Shown here in pieces: positions 6,376 through 11,503 of a stretch of DNA of 11,503 nucleotides. Position numbers and translations under genes: made by a program. Source of the DNA: Candidatus Omnitrophota bacterium (GTDB taxonomy: Bacteria; Omnitrophota; Omnitrophia; Omnitrophales; Danuiimicrobiaceae); NCBI GenBank assembly GCA_016206955.1, contig JACQQO010000076.1, positions 1 through 11,503 on the forward strand, written 5' to 3'. Each line of letters opens with the position of its first letter. Positions within the stretch are counted from its first letter, which is position 1. The notes under the pieces are model-generated. The model made no database searches and had not been told where the DNA came from. It saw nothing but the letters and a program-made list of their open reading frames with translations.

Positions 6376-7020
6376 ATGAATACCAATGACATGCGATCGC
6401 GGAAAAAAATTGCGGCGCTTGTAAGCGGCGGCTTAGACAGCGCTGTTCTTCTTCATGATCTCCTCAAAAAATATGATGAGGTCTACCCTGTTTATTTGAA
6501 AGGCGGATACCTTTGGGAGAAGGCAGAACTCATATGGCTCAAACGATTTTTAAAGGCGATTCAGCAGAAAGGCTTAAAGCCGCTCACCATCTTATCCCTT
6601 CCCATACGCGATCTTTATCGAAATCACTGGAGTATAAGCGGGAAAAATACGCCCGGTGCTAAGAGCCGGGATGAAAAAGTGTATTTGCCCGGAAAAAACA
6701 TTCTGCTCATTTCAAAAGCAGCGGTTTTCTGTGCGCTTCAGAAAATCCCTTGTCTTGCGCTCGGTCCTCTAAAAACCAACCCCTTCCCCGATGCCCAATT
6801 ATCTTTCTTTAAATTAATCGAAAAAGCTTGCTCGGAAGGATTGGATTATCAATTAAAAATTGAAACGCCCTTCCTTCATATATCTAAAAAGAAAGTGATG
6901 AAATTGGGCAGGAACCTTCCGCTTCATTTGACTTTCTCATGCCTTGCGCCAAAAGGCCTCCGCCATTGCGGAAGATGCAATAAGTGCGCAGAGCGCAAAA
7001 AAGCCTCCGGATTATATTAA
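6376..7020 (+). CDS. QueC/ExsB-like PP-loop ATPase
   Basis: The 214-residue protein has a PP-loop SGGLDS at 17-22, which binds ATP and adenylates a substrate, and a central YLPGKN (103-108) corresponding to the VPGRN of QueC. The C-terminal zinc site has Cys at 189, 198, 201 and 204 in the QueC arrangement C-x8-C-x2-C-x2-C. Canonical QueC converts carboxydeazaguanine to preQ0 for queuosine. Here the usual GYPDCR substrate segment is replaced by NPFPDA (135-140), so it belongs to a variant subgroup; I would not assert the preQ0 reaction. No other deazapurine gene is visible. ATG 6376 and ATG 6391 are both possible starts, and neither has a clear Shine-Dalgarno sequence. Its last 9 bp overlap the convergent gene at 7012. 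Confidence 0.85.
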   Translation: MNTNDMRSRKKIAALVSGGLDSAVLLHDLLKKYDEVYPVYLKGGYLWEKAELIWLKRFLKAIQQKGLKPLTILSLPIRDLYRNHWSISGKNTPGAKSRDEKVYLPGKNILLISKAAVFCALQKIPCLALGPLKTNPFPDAQLSFFKLIEKACSEGLDYQLKIETPFLHISKKKVMKLGRNLPLHLTFSCLAPKGLRHCGRCNKCAERKKASGLY

Positions 7021-7030
7021 TCCTGAGGCT
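6997..7030 (-). terminator. Intrinsic terminator of the gltD operon
   Basis: AGCCTCCGGATTA (7002-7014) and TAATCCTGAGGCT (7018-7030) form a 13-bp stem with one mismatch and a 3-nt loop. On the minus strand the stem is followed at once by six T (7002 to 6997). It therefore terminates the minus-strand operon. The stem includes the stop codons of both convergent genes. There is no T-run on the plus strand, so it should be one-directional. Confidence 0.8.
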
Positions 7031-7272
7031 CGAAACTGCTCGATGGTTACTTGAACCACTTTCCAACTGCCCCAGACACACACAACGGTCACGACAATAA
7101 TCGCAAGCGTCAAAAACCATTTCAAAAAAAGGTTGAAATCTTTTGACTTCCAAAGGAAAGGAAGGCCGAAAGGGCCAAGGATGGCAAGCCACAAGATCAC
7201 ACTCCACCATCTCAAATACCATTTTTGAGTTGAAGGAATAGACAATTCTCGATCGCTTTTAGAATCGGTCAC
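7012..7272 (-). CDS. Small two-helix membrane protein, unknown function
   Basis: The 86-residue protein starts with GTG 2 nt after the stop of the deacetylase-family gene, with only a weak ribosome site, so translational coupling is likely. A polar N-terminus (1-18) leads into two hydrophobic helices at about 22-40 and 50-70, separated by WKSKDFN, and a short amphipathic tail. I do not recognise a family. Support for its being real comes from tight operon spacing, a clear two-helix pattern and a terminator placed exactly at its stop. Confidence 0.65.
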   Translation of the reverse strand: MTDSKSDRELSIPSTQKWYLRWWSVILWLAILGPFGLPFLWKSKDFNLFLKWFLTLAIIVVTVVCVWGSWKVVQVTIEQFRASGLI

Positions 7273-7274
7273 AC

Positions 7275-8255
7275 TTATATTTCGGCAAGTAACGGTGATA
7301 AGGCCATTAAATGTTTTAAATGAATATAGACGGATCGGCTCGTCATCTCAAGGTGATATCCGCCTTCGAGGACAGAGGCAACCCGTTCGTGCCCGCTTTC
7401 ATGCGCAATCTGAAGGGCCATATCGGTAAAAAAGCCGTAAGACGACTCGGTTAAATTCATATGGGCCAGCGGATCGGCCTCATGAGCATCAAAACCCGCC
7501 GAAATCAAAATGAAATCGGGCATGAATTCAATCGCCCTCGGATAAAAAATCTCTCTGAAAACAGATTGGTACTCTTCATCTCCGGCCCCTGCGGGAAGCG
7601 GAACATTCAATGTAGTGCCTTTTCCTTGGCCGCGGCCGATTTCACTTTCAGCGCCGGTTCCGGGGTAAAAAGGGTATTGATGCGTGCTGAAATAAAAAAC
7701 AGAAGGATCTTCCTCAAAAATATGCTGCGTTCCATTTCCATGATGGACATCCCAATCGATAATCAAAATTCGCTCGAGGCCGTACTCCTCCTGTAAATAT
7801 CTTGCCGCGATCGCGACGTTATTGAAAATGCAAAAGCCCAAAGCTTTCGTGGGCTCAGCGTGATGGCCCGGCGGACGAACTAAAGCAAAACCGTTCCTTG
7901 CTTCTCCCGCCATGATGGCATCAACTAATTCAAGAACGCCACCGACGGCCAGAAGCGCCACATCAAAGGATTCGGGCGAAATGGCGGTATCCAAAGTATC
8001 CAGAAGCCGCCACTGTCTTTGACAAGCGTGCTTCACATGATGGATGTAATCAAGGGGATGAACTAAGTTCACCTGTCTCAAATGTGCAGGTCTTGGACGA
8101 ATCAAAAGCAACTGAGGAAACAAATCGCTTTTTTTCAAAAACTGATAAACGGAAATAACACGCGCGGGACGCTCGGGGTGGTTATGCCCAGTGTCGTGGT
8201 CTTGGTAACGCTCACTATAGACCAGTGCCGTCCTGGACTTCATGGCACGTTTCAT
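7275..8255 (-). CDS. Class II histone-deacetylase-family amidohydrolase
   Basis: The 326-residue protein carries the family signatures in order: RPPGHHA (127-133, active-site His pair), GFCIFNNVAIAA (140-151), DWDVHHGNGT (167-176, with zinc ligands D169 and H171), STHQYPFYPGTG (190-201), SAGFDAH (252-258, zinc ligand D256) and LEGGY (296-300, with the catalytic Tyr). All catalytic residues appear intact, so it should be an active zinc-dependent deacetylase. Bacterial members act on acetylated polyamines, proteins or small molecules, so the substrate is not predictable here. It lies 40 bp downstream of gltD on the same strand. ATG 8255 has AGG immediately before it; ATG 8243 has AGGA 11 nt upstream, so the start is uncertain by four codons. 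Confidence 0.93.
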   Translation of the reverse strand: MKRAMKSRTALVYSERYQDHDTGHNHPERPARVISVYQFLKKSDLFPQLLLIRPRPAHLRQVNLVHPLDYIHHVKHACQRQWRLLDTLDTAISPESFDVALLAVGGVLELVDAIMAGEARNGFALVRPPGHHAEPTKALGFCIFNNVAIAARYLQEEYGLERILIIDWDVHHGNGTQHIFEEDPSVFYFSTHQYPFYPGTGAESEIGRGQGKGTTLNVPLPAGAGDEEYQSVFREIFYPRAIEFMPDFILISAGFDAHEADPLAHMNLTESSYGFFTDMALQIAHESGHERVASVLEGGYHLEMTSRSVYIHLKHLMALSPLLAEI

Positions 8256-8295
8256 CCTACTACCAAATGAGGCAAAATGGTATCAAATTCTATTT

Positions 8296-9831
8296 TCAGG
8301 AGGGTAATTCGCTCGAGCCCATGAGGTATTCGTCGATCGCGCGGGCGCAACCTCGGCCTTCATTGATGGCCCATACCACGAGGCTTTGTCCTCGGCGGGC
8401 ATCGCCGGCTGCGAAAACACTTTTCATATTCGTCGCGTATTTTCCGTATTCAGCTTTGGCGTTGGAACGTTCATCCTTTTCGACGCCTAACTGATTCAGA
8501 ACGATTTCTTCAGGCCCTAAAAATCCCATGGCGAGAAGCACAAGCTGAACCGGCAAAATTTTTTCGGTGCCTTCCAACTGTTTGAGACCGAATTTTCCGG
8601 TTGCGTCTTTCTGCCACTGGACGCGAACGATTTCAGCCTGTTTCACGTGGCCTGTTTCATCTCCGATAAAACGTTTCACCGTCGTCAAATATTGCCTCGG
8701 ATCAGCGCCGAACATAGCGGCGGCTTCTTCCTGGCCGTAATCCATTTTGTACACCTTCGGCCACTGGGGCCACGGGTTATCCGGTTGACGTGAATCGGGC
8801 GGTTTCGGCAAAATTTCAAGTTGAATCAAACTTTTACATTTGTGGCGCATTGAAGTCGCGACGCAGTCAGTTCCCGTATCGCCGCCACCAATGACAATCA
8901 CGTCTTTTCCTTCAGCGGAGATGAAATCGGCTGATGCAGCCCCCCACCTTTTTCCTCCCCCACTTGTGGGGGGAGGAGAGGAGGGGGGGATGCCATTCAG
9001 CAATTTTTTTGTATTTGCCGTGAGAAAAGGAACAGCAAACATAATTCCCTTGAGATCACGTCCTTCAATTGGTAAATCACGCGGTTTTGTGGCACCTGTA
9101 CAAATCGCAACGGCGTCAAATTCTTTAAGGAGTTTATCGGCCGCATAATTTTTCCCGATTTCGGTATTCGTCACAAATTTGACGCCTTCGGCCGCCATTA
9201 AATCGACTCGGCGCTGAACCACTTTTTTATCCAAGTGCGGATTCGGAATTCCGTACATCAAAAGCCCACCAATTCGATCAGCCCGCTCAAAGATGGTGAC
9301 TAAATGGCCGGCCTTATTGAGCTGCGCCGCACACGCAAGTCCGGCGGGGCCCGATCCGATCACCGCCACTTTTTTCCCCGTGCGTTTGGCGGGCGGTTCA
9401 GCCTTCACCCAACCTTCTTCGAAGCCTTTATCGATGATCGCGCATTCAATACTTTTAATCGTCACGGGAGGTTCGTTGATTCCAAGGACGCACGAACCCT
9501 CACAAGGCGCGGGACAAATTCGGCCGGTAAATTCGGGGAAGTTATTCGTTTTATGAAGACGCTCCAGCGCTTCGCGCCAAAGACCGCGGTAAACGAGATC
9601 ATTCCACTCAGGAATTAAATTATTGACTGGGCAACCCGTCGCCATTCCCGCAAGAAGCGTTCCGGTATGACAAAATGGAATTCCGCAATCCATACAGCGC
9701 GCGCCCTGCGCCTGAAGACGATCTTCCGGCATGTGGATGTGGTATTCATCCCAGTCGTTGACCCGTTCCTTGGGCGAACGCTCTTTCGGCAGCTCGCGCG
9801 GAATCTCTTTAAATCCAGTCGGGTTTCCCAT
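8296..9831 (-). CDS. gltD: Glutamate synthase (NADPH) small subunit with repeat-encoded insertion
   Basis: The 511-residue protein has N-terminal iron-sulfur cysteines (C46, C49, C54, C67 and C106, C110, C114), an FAD-binding VIGSGPAG (158-164), a second dinucleotide site VIGGGDTGTDC (313-323) and the C-terminal AAGDARRGQSLVVWAINEGR segment. It passes electrons from NADPH to the large subunit, which makes glutamate from glutamine and 2-oxoglutarate; gltB is not in the window. Residues of about 281-301 (PPSSPPPTSGGG and following) are foreign to the family and coincide with a G/C-rich palindromic repeat. The frame stays open, so function may be kept. AAAGG lies 7 nt before the ATG. Confidence 0.95.
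   Translation of the reverse strand: MGNPTGFKEIPRELPKERSPKERVNDWDEYHIHMPEDRLQAQGARCMDCGIPFCHTGTLLAGMATGCPVNNLIPEWNDLVYRGLWREALERLHKTNNFPEFTGRICPAPCEGSCVLGINEPPVTIKSIECAIIDKGFEEGWVKAEPPAKRTGKKVAVIGSGPAGLACAAQLNKAGHLVTIFERADRIGGLLMYGIPNPHLDKKVVQRRVDLMAAEGVKFVTNTEIGKNYAADKLLKEFDAVAICTGATKPRDLPIEGRDLKGIMFAVPFLTANTKKLLNGIPPSSPPPTSGGGKRWGAASADFISAEGKDVIVIGGGDTGTDCVATSMRHKCKSLIQLEILPKPPDSRQPDNPWPQWPKVYKMDYGQEEAAAMFGADPRQYLTTVKRFIGDETGHVKQAEIVRVQWQKDATGKFGLKQLEGTEKILPVQLVLLAMGFLGPEEIVLNQLGVEKDERSNAKAEYGKYATNMKSVFAAGDARRGQSLVVWAINEGRGCARAIDEYLMGSSELPS
8938..8991. repeat. G/C-rich palindromic repeat inserted in frame in gltD
   Basis: The core CCTCCCCCAC / GTGGGGGGAGG (8954-8976) is a near-perfect palindrome around TT, flanked by further C-rich (8941-8945) and G-rich (8983-8989) outer arms. 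The same style of element, with the centre CCCACAAG on one strand, occurs at 11406-11428. It adds about 21 codons to gltD. Confidence 0.8.
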
Positions 9832-9882
9832 GCATTAACCTTTAATCTATCTTCAGATAAATCGCTTTAGAAAAAGTGGGTT

Positions 9883-9911
9883 ATCATAATATAAGAAGTG
9901 AGCTTTGTCGA
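9883..9911 (-). promoter_or_regulatory. Sigma-70-type promoter of the gltD operon
   Basis: On the minus strand TCGACA (9911-9906) and TATGAT (9888-9883) are separated by 17 bp and each match the consensus at five of six bases. The start of transcription would be near 9876, giving a leader of about 45 nt before the gltD ATG. Confidence 0.65.
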
Positions 9912-9934
9912 GGCTGCCTGTTTCTGTAGTATTT

Positions 9935-10189
9935 TCAACTGATGGCGATGCGGTGCAGGATTTCGGAAATGAAGGTTTGATATTTGACGCCGAGTTTTTT
10001 CGCCTTGCTCTTGATATTCATAAGATCGCCCTGATTCATCCGGATATTCAAAACCGCATTTTTCTTCCGCGCGTCAAGCTCCCGTTTAATTCGTTCGAAT
10101 TCTTCCCGGCTTACCGGAACATATTCTCCTCGAATCAAAGCATCTTCTATTCTCTTTTCTTCATGTGTGAGCTTAAACTGTCTTTTCAT
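9935..10189 (-). CDS. BrnA/CopG-type antitoxin
   Basis: I choose the ATG at 10189, six bases inside a possible GTG at 10195, because AGAGG then lies 5 nt upstream. The 84-residue protein has a charged helical N-terminal half (toxin-binding in this family) and a C-terminal ribbon-helix-helix: strand AVLNIRM, helix around DLMNIKSKAKKLG, turn, helix YQTFISEILHRIA. Such proteins neutralise the toxin and bind the operon operator as dimers. It overlaps the end of the toxin gene by 17 bp, in the toxin-first order known for brnTA. The 16-bp palindrome at 10470 is the expected binding site. The family call is from pattern, without a search. Confidence 0.82.
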   Translation of the reverse strand: MKRQFKLTHEEKRIEDALIRGEYVPVSREEFERIKRELDARKKNAVLNIRMNQGDLMNIKSKAKKLGVKYQTFISEILHRIAIS

Positions 10190-10442
10190 ATTCACCTCTC
10201 CGGTACAATTTCGTGTATTTCCGACTTGGATATAACGTCTTCAGAAAAATTTCGCCGCCGACATCCACAAAAGGAACCACCCAAACATATCCCTTGTAAT
10301 CGAAAAGCATAACATCTTGATGTTCTCTTGTTGGATGCTCCACGACCGTGATCAATTTTGAGTTGGCAACCTCTTCAAAAGAAACTCCCCTCAACTTTTT
10401 TAGTCTTTCATTCTTCAACGTATTCCACTTATATTCCCTCAC
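10173..10442 (-). CDS. BrnT-like toxin
   Basis: The 89-residue protein starts at a GTG with GGGAGGAG 6 nt upstream. It shows the features I associate with BrnT-like ribonuclease toxins: KWN near the start with K-N at 10-11, RGVSFEEV (18-25), an E-H-P at 35-37, a central VMLFDYKGYVWVVPF strand pair and the C-terminal FLKTLYPSRK (66-75). Known members cut RNA and are held inactive by BrnA. The gene sits directly before the antitoxin gene and overlaps it. There is no sign of truncation. Identification of the exact toxin family is from memory. Confidence 0.8.
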   Translation of the reverse strand: MREYKWNTLKNERLKKLRGVSFEEVANSKLITVVEHPTREHQDVMLFDYKGYVWVVPFVDVGGEIFLKTLYPSRKYTKLYRRGEYEKTV

Positions 10443-10469
10443 TGAACTCCTCCCATGGTATCACAACAC

Positions 10470-10485
10470 ACTTGTATATACAAGT
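10470..10485. promoter_or_regulatory. Palindromic operator candidate for the toxin-antitoxin operon
   Basis: ACTTGTATATACAAGT is a perfect 16-bp palindrome ending 28 bp before the toxin start codon. TTGTAT (minus strand) starts within it and TACCAT follows after 17 bp, a possible promoter, though its -10 abuts the ribosome site. Ribbon-helix-helix antitoxins bind such short inverted repeats to repress their own operon. Confidence 0.6.
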
Positions 10486-10643
10486 ATATTTTAAATTTTT
10501 ATTCTGGAGGTGTTATCCTTTGGAAAAGATTATGCGGAGGAAGGGATTTATTATAACAAAATCAGCTGAAAAAACAAGCGAGCACTTACTTTTCGGCGCA
10601 TTTAGAATGGGTTAGCTGGTACCGCGCTATTTCTTTGAATTCA

Positions 10644-10669
10644 CAATTTTGCGGAGCCCCGCAAAATTG
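10644..10669. repeat. Perfect 11-bp hairpin
   Basis: CAATTTTGCGG (10644-10654) and CCGCAAAATTG (10659-10669) pair perfectly around a 4-nt loop. It lies in a 375-bp gap (10443-10817) without a convincing gene. It is followed by no T-run in either direction, which argues against an intrinsic terminator and for a dispersed palindromic repeat. Confidence 0.85.
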
Positions 10670-10744
10670 GACAGGATGTCCGCCGACAGGATGCCTGACA
10701 ATTTATTTTAGTTACAGCCTGTCCCTTGTAAAAGTGCCTGGCAC
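10669..10744. repeat. Cluster of short palindromic and direct repeats
   Basis: Directly after the hairpin come GGACA-GGA-TGTCC (10669-10681), a second ACAGGATG (10686-10693, first copy 10671-10678), CCTGTCC (10718-10724, complementary to GGACAGG at 10669-10675) and GTGCC-T-GGCAC (10734-10744). The last type (AAGTGCCTGGCACC) is a style of repeat I recall as common in environmental bacterial genomes. This fills the gap between the toxin operon and the gene at 10818; the rest of the gap shows nothing I can support. Confidence 0.65.
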
Positions 10745-10817
10745 CTAATTTAACCTAATTTTTGTTACCGAAATTCTGAAGTGAAACACGCCGTCCGGTC
10801 TAGGTCTACGTGAAATT

Positions 10818-11312
10818 CTATGTCTTACTCCAACGTAGAGCACTAATTGATTTAAATTGTTGGGCTGCAAGCGCGCCGCGTTCATTTCTGGACTTTGATC
10901 CAGGTTTGGTTATGGCAGGTTCAATATCTTTGCGTTGCGCTTCATAAATGGCAAAAACTTCGAAGTTTTCATCTAGTACTACGAATATAACTGAATCCCA
11001 TTCTTTCTTGAGATCAATTTTTCCTAAACGTCCCTTAAGTTTTCTGGGATCCGCAAGACGTTTACTTTTAATGTTAATTCTTGCGATAACTTTCCCATTT
11101 TCTATTCGTAATGCGTCATAACCAGCTTGTCTTGCACGACATAATTTCAACCCTAAGATCCGAGCGACTTCAAACTCGGCGACCTCACCGGTAATTCCTA
11201 AAGGCTTACCGGTCTTCCTTTGGTACTCTAGTGCAAGAGGGCGGACTTTCTCAATTATCTTCTTAATTTCGCCCAAATTTACATCACAGACTTGATCTAA
11301 AATATTGCTCAT
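10818..11312 (-). CDS. Small PD-(D/E)XK-like protein, unknown function
   Basis: The 164-residue protein has a helical start, then ITGEVAEFEVARILGL (40-55), a conserved-looking GYDALRI with D66, and ARINIKSKR with K82 (77-85). This E ... D ... x-x-K layout, with Asn80 in place of the usual Glu or Gln, is how restriction-endonuclease-like folds appear, and from memory it resembles domains catalogued near DUF6998. A catalytic role is uncertain because of the Asn. The start codon overlaps a stop codon (ATGA) of an upstream open tail at 11309-11395, suggesting it was once the second gene of an operon. There is no strong Shine-Dalgarno sequence. Confidence 0.78.
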   Translation of the reverse strand: MSNILDQVCDVNLGEIKKIIEKVRPLALEYQRKTGKPLGITGEVAEFEVARILGLKLCRARQAGYDALRIENGKVIARINIKSKRLADPRKLKGRLGKIDLKKEWDSVIFVVLDENFEVFAIYEAQRKDIEPAITKPGSKSRNERGALAAQQFKSISALRWSKT

Positions 11313-11392
11313 AACTGCTCGTAGCTGTAAACGTCATTGAAGAGAATATTGATACCATTTCCAACGGTGCCGGGCTCATTGTACGTGCATGC
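11309..11392 (-). pseudogene. Orphan C-terminal tail of a disrupted upstream gene
   Basis: On the minus strand the frame ending at the TGA of 11311-11309 reads as a plausible protein end of about 27 residues (YNEPGTVGNGIN, then ILFNDVYSYEQL). Its stop overlaps the start of the 164-residue gene by ATGA, a normal operon junction. Upstream the same frame runs only through repeat DNA to a stop near 11498, so no complete gene is present. I cannot identify the parent protein. It could also be chance. Confidence 0.4.
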
Positions 11393-11430
11393 CCCCTCAC
11401 CCCTGCCCTCTCCCACAAGGGGAGAGGGAG
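11391..11430. repeat. G/C-rich palindromic repeat near the right end
   Basis: CCCTCTCCC (11406-11414) and GGGGAGAGGG (11419-11428) pair around ACAA, preceded by CCCCCTCACCCCTG. The centre CCCACAAG matches the minus-strand centre of the element inside gltD. A 70-codon open frame across it on the minus strand (containing LPLPLWERAGVRG) is a translation of this repeat and not a gene. Confidence 0.8.
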
Positions 11431-11439
11431 AATATGTGC

Positions 11440-11485
11440 GAGATTGCTTCCGGTCCATCCGTTGGCCGTCGCAATGACGGTGATA
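11440..11485 (-). repeat. Second dispersed-repeat type next to the right-end palindrome
   Basis: On the minus strand the ends CGTCATTGCGA and GAAGCAATCTC bracket a hairpin-forming middle with GGCC and GGACC. I recall this bracket as typical of short dispersed repeats in many environmental genomes. It lies directly against the palindrome at 11406-11428. Confidence 0.55.
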
Positions 11486-11503
11486 GTTCCCCCCATCTTA
11501 GTC

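Noticed and set aside
8225..9870. Several plus-strand frames across the deacetylase-family gene and gltD
   Set aside because: They are antisense shadows of strongly conserved minus-strand genes and show no family features.
10520..10615. Plus-strand small frame starting TTG after a GGAGG, reading LEKIMRRKGF and ending FRMG
   Set aside because: It has a reasonable ribosome site but only 31 codons, a rare start, no recognisable family and no partner gene. I treat it as chance or a remnant.
10805..10839. Inverted repeat TCTACGT / ACGTAGA at the end of the 164-residue gene as a terminator
   Set aside because: The stem is 7 bp with a 21-nt loop and no T-run on the minus strand.
11284..11496. A 70-codon minus-strand open frame with LPLPLWERAGVRG
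   Set aside because: It is a translation across two dispersed repeats; that peptide is a familiar artefact of the palindromic repeat, and the frame differs from the plausible tail at 11309.

Overview
The window looks like chromosomal DNA of an environmental Gram-negative bacterium using the standard genetic code at moderate GC. The signs are class III signal peptides of type IV minor pilins, a secreted protein with a type I signal peptide, a c-di-GMP-I riboswitch, and G/C-rich palindromic repeats scattered through intergenic DNA and one gene. A candidate phylum such as Omnitrophota is possible, but this is a guess from style and no marker gene here fixes the taxon.

Region 1 (1-6268, plus strand) is a pilus or pseudopilus tip locus built from tandem modules. 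A truncated PilX-like gene (2-955) is followed by a complete PilV-PilW-PilX-like triad (1046-3133) and a second complete triad (3361-5405). A secreted HEAT-repeat-like protein (5405-6268) overlaps the end of the second triad. The triads share a promoter-like block of about 37 bp (1007-1043 and 3213-3249). In the first triad this block runs directly into the start codon. In the second a GEMM-I (c-di-GMP-I) riboswitch (about 3281-3354) sits between it and the start codon. So one of two paralogous minor-pilin sets appears to be under direct second-messenger RNA control. The truncated PilX-like copy is strongly basic while its neighbour is acidic.

Region 2 (6269-7020) holds a 27-bp imperfect inverted repeat flanking a possible promoter, then a QueC/ExsB-like PP-loop ATPase with a C-terminal four-cysteine zinc site. 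Region 3 (7012-9831, minus strand) is a probable operon: gltD (glutamate synthase small subunit), a class II histone-deacetylase-family amidohydrolase, and a small two-helix membrane protein. It has a good sigma-70-type promoter upstream and an intrinsic terminator that overlaps the convergent ends of the last gene and the QueC-like gene. gltD carries an in-frame insertion encoded by a G/C-rich palindromic repeat.

Region 4 (9935-11503, minus strand) is accessory in character. It has a BrnT/BrnA-type toxin-antitoxin pair with a perfect 16-bp palindromic operator candidate, a cluster of short palindromic repeats (10644-10744), and a small PD-(D/E)XK-like protein of unknown function. That gene's start codon overlaps the stop of an orphan C-terminal tail, and two further repeat elements lie just upstream (11391-11485).

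The most interesting system is the tandem minor-pilin array with selective riboswitch control and charge-divergent PilX-like paralogs.
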